A program made the position numbers and the translations under genes. Shown here piece by piece: positions 32,092 to 42,441 of a stretch of 64,000 nt of DNA. Location: positions 310,001 to 374,000 of the forward strand of contig JAPFFF010000066.1 in the NCBI GenBank assembly GCA_039105265.1, read 5' to 3'. Below the pieces are notes generated by a model that searched no databases, was not told the origin of the DNA, and saw only the letters and a list, made by a program, of their open reading frames with translations. How positions within the stretch are numbered: position 1 is the first letter of the stretch; each line of letters opens with the position of its first letter. The DNA is from Tritrichomonas musculus (taxonomy: Eukaryota; Parabasalia; Tritrichomonadida; Tritrichomonadidae).

Positions 32092-35000
32092 TTAATCCGA
32101 ATAATAATCGACATATTCATAACTATATGAATCATCAGGGTTGACTTTCAAAGCTCTTGCAGTCATTAAAAGAATATCTTCCTGAGACCTGATATAAACA
32201 GGCAATATACTTGATCCAACATCCAATTGCTCAAGTACAATGTTATCAAGCAAATCTTTACCAGCAAACAAAATTCTAACATCGTTAAAATCTCTTATTT
32301 TATTTTCTTTAGCAATCACTTGCTTCAATGTTTTTACAGTCGCTTCGGGTGGAAATTCAACAGAATAAACTTTCTCCCTATTTCTATTTGTCTGATAAAA
32401 GTACTTGTAAATTACGTCTCCTGGCTTGTAATTGCTGGCGGCTTCTTTATATGAATAAACTTTAACTATTATGTCTTTAAATTCAAACATGTTTGTGTTC
32501 TCATCTTCAATGACTTCTCCGTTTGATTCTTCATCAATTTTTGTTCGGAATTGAATGACTAATTGGCCATTGATATTAAATGCTTTCTTGATTGCAGCTT
32601 CATTGTTTTTAAGTGTTGAATATGATTTTAGACCCAATTCTTTGGTTGTCCCTTGATAATCAAATGTGTATTTATTCTCTTTTGGAGGCGGACGTTTAGT
32701 GGCATTGAATTCAGCACGTTTTTTGCTTTCATCATCTTCTTTGCCATCGCTATTAATGTTCTTTATGTTATAGTGAGTTCTTACATTCTTATTTTTCTGA
32801 ACAACTCGACAGGTATCATTGAACCTTCTAGGTTTGACAACTTCATCGTCTCTATCGTTGTCAACTTCTTCTTTTTTCGGTGCAACTGTTTCTTTTCTCG
32901 TATTTTCAGGTTTATATTTTAGATTGAATGTTGCTTTGTTTCTATTGTTTTGGCTTTCATCTGGGATTTCTAATTTGTATATCGCTTCGTCTTTATTGTT
33001 TTGGCTTTCATTTTTAGTTTCAAATTTTCTTGTCTTTTCGTTTCTACTGCTTTTTATTTCAATTTGTCCAATTACTTCATCTTCGCCTTTTTGCGTTTGC
33101 ATTATGTTTGCCGCTCTTTCTTTGAGGTTTGTTATGATCGAGCCTTGATTGGCTGCTGCTTTAGATTTTTGGCCAATATAGAGCGCATTTGTTTTGCCAG
33201 TTGCTTCTGTTTTCATTTTATCTCGTATCTCGTCGAGTGTCACTTTTGGATCAATTGGAAATCTCCTGTTATTTTCCTCGTACTTGATTTCAATGTCTCT
33301 AGTTTCGTACTTATTCGTTATTTCAGTCATTATTTGGCCGATTGTAGTGCTTGGCTCGTACTTGCTATGAAAAACCTTACGATCATTACTTTCAAACTTG
33401 AAGAAGACCTTGATTGGATCTCTCGATTTGTCTGCCGTGCTTTTGTCTCCTTCAACTTTTTGAGAAAATGAAAAGCTTGGAATTGGGTTTCGTGCAATTG
33501 GCCCTTTAGTTCCAGACTGAGATCTAGAACTCGGCTGTTGTTCATTGTGCTTCTCTTCTTTGCTTTTTGGTGGAGTAACGTTTGGCTTCACGACAGAGGC
33601 AGCTTTTTGATTCAAAATTGACGGTTTTTGCTGGCCAGTTGCTTGGTCACTTGCTGATGATTTAGAATCAACAGAAATCTTATTCCGCTGATCTTCGAGA
33701 GCTTGTGTTTTTGTAACAGTTGGTGTTTGTTTTGAAGAGACAGAAGTCTTAACTTGCTTATCTTCTTTGGCTGGCGTTTTTGCAGGAGTTAAAGACTGCT
33801 TTGAATCAACAGAACTTTTATTCTGCTGATCATATTTAACAGATGTTTTCGCAGAAGCTGGAGGCTGCCTTGAAGACATAGGAGGCTTCGACAGTTTATC
33901 ATCTTTAACTAGCATTTTTGCAGGAATTGGAGGCTGTTGTGAATCAAGAATTTTTTTATTTTGTTGTTCGTCTTTGACTAATGCTGGATTTAAAGACTGT
34001 TTTGAATCAACAGAATTTTTATTCTGTTGTTCATCATCAACAGATGTTTTTGCAGAAGCTAGAGGCGGCTTAGCAGACATAAGAGGTTTACTCGGTTTGT
34101 CATCTTTAGGTTGTGTTTTTTTATTATTCGTAAAATTGGGTCTAGGAATATAACATATTTGGCCTACTGGATGCATTTCTTCGATAGATGTAGCTTGCCA
34201 TTTATTAACATATTTCTGAAAAACTGGAGTATTTTCTTTTTCTTCATTCTTAGCTTCTTGTTTTTTCTTTGATTTCTTCCTTTTTTTACCTCTTCCTTTC
34301 TTTCCTCTTGTTTCTGATGATTCGCTTTGATTTTCATCAATTTTCTTGCCTTGATTATCGCTTTTATAATCAGACGATGAATCCATTAATTGCTTACTAC
34401 GAAATATAATTCCATATCCTTGCGTAACATCGACTACTCGCTTGTCTAAGTCTCTAATTTCTTCTTGGTTTTTATATAAAATAATGTCTTTTTGTGGAAT
34501 ATTAAAAAAACTGGAAATTTCTTGTTTTAATAAAGAAAACTTGGCGTTGTAGTTAATCCAAAAAAATCGGGTAGAGTCGCCATTGCCGATCTGGTCGTTT
34601 TGTACAGGTTGATATATTTCGATTGAATTTAATGAATCACCGTTTTGTAAAATATCATTTGAATCTAAAAAGCGATTGGTTTGGCTTCTGAAAATATTGA
34701 TTTTAACATCAAAAGGAAATGATTTTTTAATAAATTTTATGACTGATGGTATTTTTTCTGATTCTGAACAGATAAAACATTTATCTTCGTATTGTAGAGT
34801 AATAGCATCATCATCCAAATCTACGTTGATTATAAGACCACAGGGAAGATTGGAAAAGGGTTGGGTAATATTGTATGGAATTTCAATATCCCAGGCATAA
34901 AAAATTAAATTTTTTTGAACGCAACCATCTGAAAAATAAACATTTTTATATTTGTCTTGCAATAATTGACCAATTTCTTTAAAGTTTTTCTTAAATGCAT

Positions 35001-35268
35001 TCCCAATAGAAAATGGATTGTGATCAAGATATTGAAAAGTAATATCTGTAGCGTGAGTTGAAAATGAAATTTCAAATAGAAAATTGTTTTCTAATTTATT
35101 TAATTCATTAGAAGGTGTTTTATTAATGGAAAACTGATTAATTTGAGTTTTGAATTCTGAAGCAATTTTTTTTTTTAATTGATCAACTGTCTTGATTTCG
35201 TTTACATTGATATCAATTTTCTTCTTGAGGCAAAAATCTGATCCAATTCCGAATAAAAAGCTTTTCAT
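32092..35268 (-). CDS. Ubiquitin-like-domain protein with long disordered centre
   Basis: 1058 residues from the first ATG of the frame (35268); the frame is open upstream but without an ATG. The N-terminal half has ubiquitin-like folds: IDINVNEIKTVDQLKKKI near 15, and a further one ending in RSQTNRFLDSNDILQNGDSL. A basic KGRGKKRKKSKKK run (about 325) and a disordered stretch (about 380-540) of degenerate 20-25-residue repeats (DEQQNKNSVDSKQSLxPAK) follow. Two more ubiquitin-like units come later: VFFKFESNDRKVFHSKYEPS, and a C-terminal VYSVEFPPEATVKTLKQVIA...ILFAGKDLLDN that is closest to ubiquitin. No C-terminal diGly is seen, so it is not a modifier; more likely an adaptor. TAAA at the stop. 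A probable paralogue lies at 61113-62687, on the other side of the HSP70 array. Confidence 0.65.
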   Translation of the reverse strand: MKSFLFGIGSDFCLKKKIDINVNEIKTVDQLKKKIASEFKTQINQFSINKTPSNELNKLENNFLFEISFSTHATDITFQYLDHNPFSIGNAFKKNFKEIGQLLQDKYKNVYFSDGCVQKNLIFYAWDIEIPYNITQPFSNLPCGLIINVDLDDDAITLQYEDKCFICSESEKIPSVIKFIKKSFPFDVKINIFRSQTNRFLDSNDILQNGDSLNSIEIYQPVQNDQIGNGDSTRFFWINYNAKFSLLKQEISSFFNIPQKDIILYKNQEEIRDLDKRVVDVTQGYGIIFRSKQLMDSSSDYKSDNQGKKIDENQSESSETRGKKGRGKKRKKSKKKQEAKNEEKENTPVFQKYVNKWQATSIEEMHPVGQICYIPRPNFTNNKKTQPKDDKPSKPLMSAKPPLASAKTSVDDEQQNKNSVDSKQSLNPALVKDEQQNKKILDSQQPPIPAKMLVKDDKLSKPPMSSRQPPASAKTSVKYDQQNKSSVDSKQSLTPAKTPAKEDKQVKTSVSSKQTPTVTKTQALEDQRNKISVDSKSSASDQATGQQKPSILNQKAASVVKPNVTPPKSKEEKHNEQQPSSRSQSGTKGPIARNPIPSFSFSQKVEGDKSTADKSRDPIKVFFKFESNDRKVFHSKYEPSTTIGQIMTEITNKYETRDIEIKYEENNRRFPIDPKVTLDEIRDKMKTEATGKTNALYIGQKSKAAANQGSIITNLKERAANIMQTQKGEDEVIGQIEIKSSRNEKTRKFETKNESQNNKDEAIYKLEIPDESQNNRNKATFNLKYKPENTRKETVAPKKEEVDNDRDDEVVKPRRFNDTCRVVQKNKNVRTHYNIKNINSDGKEDDESKKRAEFNATKRPPPKENKYTFDYQGTTKELGLKSYSTLKNNEAAIKKAFNINGQLVIQFRTKIDEESNGEVIEDENTNMFEFKDIIVKVYSYKEAASNYKPGDVIYKYFYQTNRNREKVYSVEFPPEATVKTLKQVIAKENKIRDFNDVRILFAGKDLLDNIVLEQLDVGSSILPVYIRSQEDILLMTARALKVNPDDSYSYEYVDYYSD

Positions 35269-35360
35269 TTCTAATAATAACGAATTATAAAATTCGACCA
35301 AATATAATATCAAAACTAAAATCTAACGTACTTAATAGAATTTTATTTAAAAAAAATTTC

Positions 35361-35432
35361 GCATCTGCAGGGACTCGAACCCGGAATCTCCTCCTTAGAA
35401 GGGAGGCGCATTATCCATTATGCTACAGATGC
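35361..35432 (-). tRNA. tRNA-Arg (anticodon UCU)
   Basis: 72 bases on the minus strand form a full cloverleaf: acceptor GCATCTG/CAGATGC (7 bp), anticodon stem CCTCC/GGAGG around the loop CTTCTAA (anticodon TCT), and a T arm CGGGTTCGAGTCCCTG. Internal promoter boxes are TAGCATAATGG (A) and GGTTCGAGTCC (B). A run of eight T follows its 3' end (35349-35356) as polymerase III terminator. It reads AGA codons, which are common in this AT-rich genome. Confidence 0.95.
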
Positions 35433-36070
35433 CCGATCTTCTCGAAAGATTTTGAATATAACTGTAAAATATTTTTATTATTTGTTTATTTCATTAATCT
35501 ATAAAAAAAAAAACAAGTTCATTGATCAACTGTCTTGATTAATCTATAAAAACAAGTTCATTATTTTTACAATTTTTTGAATTTTCTAACAATCCTGAAT
35601 ATTCTCTTTTTATACATATATATATATATAAGATTGATTAAGATTTTCAGTTACCAATTTTTTCAAAAATCATAATTATAAAATAAAATTGTAAAGTAAG
35701 TATATCTTGATGATCTTATGATATTCATTGAAAATCCAAAATTTATTTAAATAAATGTGATATTGCATCATATATGATTAATTATTTATTTTAATCCATA
35801 TTTGCTTTTAAAATTTTTAAAATCTTAATTTGGATGATATTTTGGAATCAGTGGAACCAATTCATTTAATAATATAAAGTTTTATATAATAATTTTAATA
35901 GAATATGTATATTAATTTTGGAGTCAATAGGGGAAGTAGCATTAGATGTGGAGTCGCTATCAAAGAGTAGATTTACGACACAAAATTAAATTAATTATAA
36001 TCGTTTTATTTCAAAAAGTTGATTTTCCAATTTTGATGATAATATTTTCTAAAAAATTTTTTTTATTCTA
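35433..36070. other. Intergenic region with a patchwork duplication
   Basis: An ATTAATCTATAAAAA-ACAAGTTCATT segment occurs at 35493-35523 and again at 35538-35562. Between them sits TTGATCAACTGTCTTGATT (35522-35540), identical to 35179-35197 inside the ubiquitin-like gene. The rest is A/T-rich with nothing recognisable. Confidence 0.6.
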
Positions 36071-36077
36071 TCATTTC
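36071..36077 (+). promoter_or_regulatory. Initiator (Inr) element of the F5/8C-like gene
   Basis: TCATTTC, extended TCATTTCATTTTA, is close to the full trichomonad initiator TCAYTWYTCATTA. Its A lies 11 bases upstream of ATG 36084 and decides between that ATG and the frame's earlier ATG at 35946. Confidence 0.6.
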
Positions 36078-36083
36078 ATTTTA

Positions 36084-37034
36084 ATGATTGCTTATACAAC
36101 TCCAATATCTTCATTAAAAAGATTATTAGAAAATGATTTCAGTGGGAAATTTATAATCATTTTTACAATCAAAAGAACCAATGATGAAAATGGTGGCATT
36201 ATAATAGAAGAAGAGAAGAAAATCATCATAAATTCGACAGTCAACAAAGTTCGAATTATTTCTGAAATAATTGAAGAAGAATATATCAAAGATCCAACGA
36301 TCAATCAATACAGTTTTGACATAAGCCATTTGGAACAAATGTTGAATAGAAAAATCAAAGCAAATGAAATAGTCGGTATTATTGGCAAGATGATTGATCA
36401 TGGTGATCTGGAAAATGAAGGACAAGAACAAGAATTCTTTCAAGCCATGGTCAGTGTTCTTGATGGTGAAAAACCAAAAGTCATCTGCAAATTTCACAAC
36501 GATAAATTGGATGGTATCATATCATACATCAGAAGAAACACAGGAGACAGCCTCGATGGAACAGGAAAATATTTGAAGCTTACTGGTGGTGCATCGATGT
36601 GTCCATACTATCCTTTGTCTCATCTAATTCAATATGATGATAAAATTGATAAAGTCTACATCAACTACTTTAATGATGGCAATGTATACACGCAAAAAGA
36701 TGCATGGATTGAATTCGACTTTGTCCAGAGTAAAATTAATGTTACATCATATACAATTCGTTCGAGTGAGCATGCTCCAAACATGAATTGCCATCCAAAA
36801 TCATGGAAAATCATTGGATCAAACGATCAAAATGCATGGAACTTAATCGATATCAAACAAAACAGAGAGGAAATGAATGGAACGCACATTTGCCAACATT
36901 TCGAGTGTGAAAGAAAAAGCAGAATGCATTACAGATACATCAGATATGTACAATTAGAGAATTGGATGCCAAAATGTATTGCAAAATACAGCATATGCTT
37001 ATCATGTATGGAATTCTTCGGATCAATTGTATAA
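36084..37034 (+). CDS. F5/8 type C (discoidin)-like domain protein
   Basis: 316 residues from ATG 36084, chosen for the initiator just upstream; the frame's first ATG (35946) would add 46 mostly hydrophobic residues. The C-terminal 150 residues read as a galactose-binding-like F5/8C beta-sandwich: W-IEFDFVQSKINVTSYTIRSS, the CHPKSWKIIGSNDQNAWNLI strand pair, HYRYIRYVQLENW and a closing CMEFFG. The N-terminal 150 residues (SSLKRLLENDFSGKFIIIF...DPTINQYSFDI) resemble the BTB-like front part of the trichomonad proteins that carry this domain, apparently shortened. In other eukaryotes this pairing (BTB plus discoidin, as in BTBD9) marks ubiquitin-ligase adaptors; for this protein that is only a suggestion. 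TAAA at the stop. Confidence 0.65.
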   Translation: MIAYTTPISSLKRLLENDFSGKFIIIFTIKRTNDENGGIIIEEEKKIIINSTVNKVRIISEIIEEEYIKDPTINQYSFDISHLEQMLNRKIKANEIVGIIGKMIDHGDLENEGQEQEFFQAMVSVLDGEKPKVICKFHNDKLDGIISYIRRNTGDSLDGTGKYLKLTGGASMCPYYPLSHLIQYDDKIDKVYINYFNDGNVYTQKDAWIEFDFVQSKINVTSYTIRSSEHAPNMNCHPKSWKIIGSNDQNAWNLIDIKQNREEMNGTHICQHFECERKSRMHYRYIRYVQLENWMPKCIAKYSICLSCMEFFGSIV

Positions 37035-37465
37035 AAAAAAGAAAAGAAAATAATCTTTTATTTTTGATAATTTTTGAAAATTTTATGTTGATTCTATTGT
37101 ATTTGTCGATTGCTTCAAATTTGAAGATTCGGCAGTCAGCACGATTTATAGTGATAAATATCAAAAAATTCATTTTCCAAATAATTTGATTGAATCAAAA
37201 GACCAATGGTGTACTCATGCATATAAATTAAACAAAAACATGATTTCACCATCTTATGGTCAATATTTGGGGAAAGTGACTGAAACACCATTGAATTTGG
37301 TATTTAATATAATCATATATAATTATAAATGATCTTTTAATTGATATTAAACTTGAAAAAAATCATGAGTATCTCACACATAAAAAAAAATAAAAGTAAC
37401 CTAGGGCTTATGTAGGTATTGCAATTATTATAAAATGATGATACTATTATATTTAAGGTTATTAA
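37035..37465. other. Convergent intergenic region
   Basis: AT-rich spacer between the plus-strand F5/8C gene and the minus-strand HECT fragment; nothing recognised. Confidence 0.45.
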
Positions 37466-38221
37466 CTAAAAGCAATTAAATAGTAAAAAAAAATTTAGTA
37501 AAAAAGAATTATGAAATTCGCATTCTTGAATAGATTGTATCAATTTTTCATTCAATTCGTATTCAGGTAAATCGAGCGTATTGAAGCAAGTATGAGCCAC
37601 ACACAATCTAGTTCTATCACCACCAGGAGCGATTGTAATTGGTTTTTCAGCATCAGCATTATCTTTAAATCCATTCACAGGAACTTGTGAAGAGCCTGTC
37701 AAAAACAAAAGAAATTTTGCCAAATTTTCAGGATCCCATTTTGAAATAGCACTGAAGAACAATAATACAACAGGGTGATTTTCAGAATATGGCTCAACAT
37801 ATGAAGTATTTTCTTTCATATCATTAACATCAATTTCAAGAATTACACAAATAATTAAATCAAGTTCATCAGGTGAAAATATTTTAATTTCATCGTGTGG
37901 AATTAGGTAATTAAAACCTTTGCAAAATGCAGTAACTTGATCAATAATTGATTTTCTTAAATAATAATTTACGTATAAAGTTGCATATTCAATTTTATTT
38001 TCATTTGTAACATCAATTTCATCACCATTTTCTTTCAAAAAAATAGTTTTACATGATCCATATTCATCGATGTTTGTTGTAAAATTCAATCCAAGAGGTT
38101 CTGGATCATTTATTAAAATATATTGCATTGAATTGTAAACAGTTGATCCAAGATCATCGAGATCTTTTAATTTAATTTGATGTCTTAAAATTTGTCGAGA
38201 AAATGATCCAAAATAAAAGAT
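37466..38221 (-). pseudogene. HECT ubiquitin-ligase C-terminal fragment
   Basis: From 38221 down the reading is clearly HECT: FGSFSRQILRHQIKLKDLDDL, NDPEPLGLNF, then VTAFCKGFNYLIPHDEIKIFSPDELDLIICVILEIDV, FLLFLTGSSQVPVNGF and AHTCFNTLDLP with the thioester Cys. The HECT C-lobe is complete and conserved, but only about 250 of the usual 350 domain residues and none of the long N-terminus are present. Reading begins right after an in-frame TAA, and the first ATG (38128) lies inside the domain. It is therefore a 5'-truncated copy, although a protein from ATG 38128 (220 residues) cannot be excluded. The last 12 residues (LLNFFLLFNCF) are not HECT-like. Confidence 0.8.
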
Positions 38222-39010
38222 TTAGTAGAATGTTGTTATTTCTAAGAACACAAATTTAGGAGTATATGATGAATGAATGAATGAATTGATAATATGAGTG
38301 AAAAACTCTACTTAATGAGAAATATTTACATGAATCATTTTTATACAATAAATTTTGTTATATACTCAATTTTTGAAGAATCACAATTTCGAGAAGGTTT
38401 TTTCTTATTTTTAAATTTTTCATAGGTAGCTTATTTTTAGTTAATTAAGCTTACAAAATCATTATTAGTGTCTTATTAAACAACAGAAATAATACTAAGA
38501 ATGAAATAAACATTGCTACATATATATTGCAAATCATCATGACTGAATTTTTGATGATTTCATTTAAAACAAGAAGAGTCATATAAAAAACAAGAATTTT
38601 TATTGAATTGATTTATGCAATGTTTAGTCGTATTAACATAACACATCAACAAAGGCATAACATTTTCATGATATTCCTTAATACAACCATGTAATGTAAT
38701 GGATTCAAAAGGAGTAATAAAAATACAGATCCTTATATATTGAAAAAATGAACGCCATGCTTTATATAAAAAAAAATGAGATGAAAAAAATGTCAAATTT
38801 TGTCTTAGATTATTTAATAATTAAAAGCAATGTGGATTTAATTGTGAATATATACAATAGAATATTGACTAATGATAATAATTCCAAGTTTGAAACATCA
38901 ATTTTTTATTTGTTGGAGGTAATATAAGGGTTCAAAGATGATATTGATAAAAAAGGCCGAAAATAGTGTAAAACGTTTTATCTCCGGATCTATAATATAA
39001 ACCGATTTTT
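38222..39010. other. Left flank of the HSP70/5S array
   Basis: AT-rich. A 78-codon minus-strand frame (38560-38796) has no family features and probably is chance. Array homology begins abruptly at 39011. Confidence 0.45.
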
Positions 39011-39398
39011 TTGGTTTTTTTAGGTTTCTTGTAGTCCAGAGAAACGAAAAAAGTGATTTTTGAAGAAAAATTCGTATTCTATGCTGAGATATGAATGAAA
39101 TAAGAATATAAAGAACGGTGCAGGAACGAAAAGGACTCCGATATTTTTTAATGTAAGTGTGTCATCGAATGATAAACCACAGTTGAATACATAACTATAA
39201 AATATAAAAGAATGGAAGCAAACAAACTAAAATAATTTTTTTTTTTTTTTCCAACAAAAATAAAAAAAAAGTGAAAACACATCAACCAAATTTGAATATA
39301 TATATTTTGTTTATATAAAGAATAAAAGGAAAAAGAAAGTGGTTAAAATAATATGTTAAATAATATAATTTTAAGAATGGAGAAGAGACTAATTTATT

Positions 39399-39515
39399 GA
39401 AGCGGCCATACCCGGCTGGATACATCCAGCTCCATTCCGAACCTGGAAATTAAGCAGTCGCGGGCTGCATCAGTACTGGGCTGGGTGACTTCCCGGGAAC
39501 GTGTAGTGTCGCTTC
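39399..39515 (+). rRNA. 5S rRNA, unit 1 copy a
   Basis: 117 bases. The ends pair as GAAGCGG/TCGCTTC (stem I, with one G-U), and the conserved TCCATTCCGAACCTGGAAATTAAG region of loop B/C is present (positions 51-75 roughly), with the GGGCTGGGTGACTTCCCGGGAAC arm after it. A run of ten T follows directly as polymerase III terminator. The 60 bases upstream (TATGTTAAATAATATAATTT, GAATGGAGAAGAGACTAATT) are shared by all copies, suggesting an upstream promoter part besides the internal control region. The ends are set by pairing, not by experiment. Confidence 0.95.
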
Positions 39516-39685
39516 CTTTTTTTTTTCTTTTATAATATATATATATAATAGAGGAATACAAATATATTTTTGTTAATTTTAATCAGAACTACATTTTAAA
39601 AATCATTAAAAAGATAAATAAAAAAGCGGTTATAATAATATGTTAAATAATATAATTTTAAGAATGGAGAAGAGACTAATTTATT

Positions 39686-39802
39686 GAAGCGGCCATACCC
39701 GGCTGGATACATCCAGCTCCATTCCGAACCTGGAAATTAAGCAGTCGCGGGCTGCATCAGTACTGGGCTGGGTGACTTCCCGGGAACGTGTAGTGTCGCT
39801 TC
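39686..39802 (+). rRNA. 5S rRNA, unit 1 copy b
   Basis: Identical 117-base gene 287 bp after copy a, with the same upstream block and T-run terminator. The following spacer differs, ending in a long (TA)n run before the HSP70 promoter region. Confidence 0.95.
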
Positions 39803-39995
39803 CTTTTTTTTTTCTTTTATAATATATATATATATATATATATATCTTTATATGTTTCACTTATAGTGTTGCTTCTCTAATTTATTTTTTTTCGAAATGA
39901 TTTTTTTTTGTTATTTGGTTTTAGGTAAAAAATATCATTAATTATTATATATATTCAATTTATGGAATTATTTATGTGATAATTTTCTAAATTGA

Positions 39996-40194
39996 TTGAC
40001 TATTTATCGAAGAAAATAGATATGTGTTTTGACTATTTATCGTCATAAAAATATTGAATGAATTTCTCTCAATCATTTTCAATATATTTGAATGATTTTC
40101 TCTCAATTTTGATTCTCCCGACCATTTAACATTTGTGAGAATGTATACAATTTTGAATGATACTAAGAAAAATGTAAATTTTAAAAATCATTTT
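39996..40194 (+). promoter_or_regulatory. HSP70 promoter region with two paired repeats and an initiator
   Basis: Two different direct repeats lie upstream of HSP70: TTGACTATTTATCG at 39996-40009 and 40029-40042, and TTGAATGAWTTTCTCTCAAT at 40054-40073 and 40088-40107 (one mismatch). An initiator-like TCATTTT (40188-40194) lies 27 bases before the ATG. I see no clear heat-shock element of the nGAAnnTTCn type. The layout recurs unchanged before every HSP70 copy. Regulatory function is inferred from pairing and position. Confidence 0.5.
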
Positions 40195-40216
40195 TTTATT
40201 TGAAACACAAAAACAA

Positions 40217-42193
40217 ATGTCAGCAGTCGGAATTGATCTTGGTACTACTTATTCATGCGTCGGTGTCTTTCGACACAACAGAGTAGATATCATTGCAAAC
40301 GATATGGGTAATCGTACAACGCCATCTTACGTTGCCTTCACAGATGAAGAACGTCTTGTCGGTGATGCAGCAAAGAACCAAGCAGCAATGAATCCAACAA
40401 ACACAGTATTCGATGCGAAGCGTATGATTGGACGTAAGTTCTCAGATCCAATTGTTCAAAAAGATATGCAACACTGGCCATTCAAAGTTGTTCGCGGAGA
40501 TGCGGACAGGCCACGAATCCAAGTCCAATGGAAAGGCGAGACAAAACAATTCTATCCAGAAGAAATTTCAGCCATGGTTTTAGGCAAAATGAAAGAAGTC
40601 GCAGAAACACAATTGACAGAAAAAGTTACAGATGCAGTTGTTACAGTTCCTGCTTATTTCAACGATGGACAACGTCAAGCTACGAAGGATGCAGGTGTAA
40701 TTGCAGGATTGAATGTTCTTCGTATTATTAATGAACCAACAGCAGCAGCAATTGCATTCGGATTAAATGAGAAATCAGACAAAGAACGCCATGTTCTTAT
40801 TTTCGATCTCGGAGGTGGTACATTCGATGTTTCACTTCTTGATATTGATGGAGGTATGTTTGAAGTTAAAGCAACAGCAGGAGACACTCACCTTGGAGGA
40901 GAAGACTTTGATAGCAGAATGGTTAACTACTTTGCAGATCGTTTCCAAAAGAAATTCAAATGCGATCTCCGTCAGTCACCACGTGCACTAAGAACACTTC
41001 GTACAGCATGTGAACGTGCTAAGCGAACATTATCAACAGCAACTACAGCTTCAATCATTTGTGATTCGCTTTATGAAGGACATGATTTCATGGATAACAT
41101 TTCACGCGCAATGTTTGAAAACTTGAATGATGAATTATTCCGTTCAACAATGAATCCAGTTGCACAAGTTTTGAAGGATGCAAATATGTCAAAGAGTGAT
41201 GTTACAGATATTGTTCTTGTTGGAGGTTCATCCAGAATTCCACGTGTTCAACAACTACTTCAAGATTTCTTCAATGGCAAACAACCATGCCGTGGAGTTG
41301 ACCCAGATGAAGCTGTTGCATATGGTGCAGCTGTTCAAGCAGCAATCATCAAAGGAGACACATCAGAAGCAGTCAAAGACATCCTTCTTCTTGATGTTGC
41401 ACCACTTTCACTTGGTATTGAAACAGCAGGAGAAATCATGACCGTTTTGATTCCTCGTAACACAACAATTCCATCCAAGAAATCACAAGTTTTCACAACA
41501 TTCAGTGATAACCAGCCAGCAGTTACAATCAAAGTTTATGAAGGAGAACGTTCAAGAACACGCGATAACAACCTTCTTGGTACATTTGATTTGACAGGAA
41601 TTCCGCCAGCACCAAGAGGAGTTCCACAAATTGAAGTTACATTTGATGTCAACGCCGATGGTATTATGAATGTTTCAGCACAAGATAAATCAACCGGAAA
41701 CGTTAAGAAGATCACAATTAAGAATGAGAAAGGACGTCTTTCACAAGCAGATATCGATAAGATGGTTGCAGATGCCGAGAAATTCAAAGCACAAGATGAA
41801 GAAGTTCGTAAGAAAGTTGAAGCCAAGAATGCACTTGAAGGATACTGCTTTGGAGTCCGTAACTCATTGTCAAACGAACAATTCGCCAACGCAATCCCAC
41901 AATCAGATAAGGACACGATCAACAAAGAAATCAACGACACACTTGCATGGATTGATGCACATCAAGATGCCGAAGTTTCAGAATTTGAAAGCAAGCAAAA
42001 AGAACTTGAAAGCAAATTAATGCCAATTATGCAACGTGCATACCAAGGTGCTGCCCCAGGAGGATCAGCAGGAGGTCCAGGCGGAATGCCAGGTGGAATT
42101 GATCCAAACATGTTCAACCAAGGTGGATCAGGTGGAGCTGCAGGTGGATCACCAGGAGGACACAGTGGACCACGTGTTGAAGAAGTCGACTAA
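40217..42193 (+). CDS. HSP70: Cytosolic HSP70 chaperone, copy 1
   Basis: 658 residues. ATP-dependent chaperone that binds unfolded segments and cycles with J-proteins and exchange factors. The ATPase domain begins with [13 protein letters not shown] (5-17), has [12 protein letters not shown] near 195 and [16 protein letters not shown] near 335. The interdomain linker [13 protein letters not shown] lies near 390, followed by the substrate-binding domain and helical lid. A GGMPGG-type tail ends in GPRVEEVD; the EEVD end marks the cytosolic form that docks TPR co-chaperones, and there is no leader or ER-retention signal. Codons are more GC-rich than in neighbouring genes, as in highly expressed genes. 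The stop is TAAA, the trichomonad poly(A) context. All six copies in the array encode the same protein. Confidence 0.98.
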   Translation: MSAVGIDLGTTYSCVGVFRHNRVDIIANDMGNRTTPSYVAFTDEERLVGDAAKNQAAMNPTNTVFDAKRMIGRKFSDPIVQKDMQHWPFKVVRGDADRPRIQVQWKGETKQFYPEEISAMVLGKMKEVAETQLTEKVTDAVVTVPAYFNDGQRQATKDAGVIAGLNVLRIINEPTAAAIAFGLNEKSDKERHVLIFDLGGGTFDVSLLDIDGGMFEVKATAGDTHLGGEDFDSRMVNYFADRFQKKFKCDLRQSPRALRTLRTACERAKRTLSTATTASIICDSLYEGHDFMDNISRAMFENLNDELFRSTMNPVAQVLKDANMSKSDVTDIVLVGGSSRIPRVQQLLQDFFNGKQPCRGVDPDEAVAYGAAVQAAIIKGDTSEAVKDILLLDVAPLSLGIETAGEIMTVLIPRNTTIPSKKSQVFTTFSDNQPAVTIKVYEGERSRTRDNNLLGTFDLTGIPPAPRGVPQIEVTFDVNADGIMNVSAQDKSTGNVKKITIKNEKGRLSQADIDKMVADAEKFKAQDEEVRKKVEAKNALEGYCFGVRNSLSNEQFANAIPQSDKDTINKEINDTLAWIDAHQDAEVSEFESKQKELESKLMPIMQRAYQGAAPGGSAGGPGGMPGGIDPNMFNQGGSGGAAGGSPGGHSGPRVEEVD

Positions 42194-42441
42194 ATTCCTC
42201 TGTAATTGATTTTTAACTTTATTCAACAACAAAAAAAATTGTAATTTAATAAAAACATGATAATATTTTAATTAAATTAATTTAATATTTTTATTATTAT
42301 AAAATTATAAAAGTCTAAATGATTGAATATTAATAAAAGTAACAAAATCAATAGGATTGAAAGAAAAGAGCGACATTTTTTATTATAAAAGAAAAAATGC
42401 ATTATATAATTAAATAATACAAATGAATTAAGAAGATCAGC

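Noticed and set aside
38560-38796. 78-codon minus-strand frame left of the array
   Set aside because: No similarity, no initiator and AT-driven composition; treated as chance.
40054-40107. Heat-shock elements in the HSP70 promoter
   Set aside because: Looked for nGAAnnTTCn arrays; the GAA and TTC pieces present do not keep the required spacing.
40528-42020. Long alternative frames inside each HSP70, including a 134-codon antisense frame, repeated six times
   Set aside because: They arise from the biased codon use of HSP70 and have no independent signal; long antisense frames are usual for HSP70 genes.
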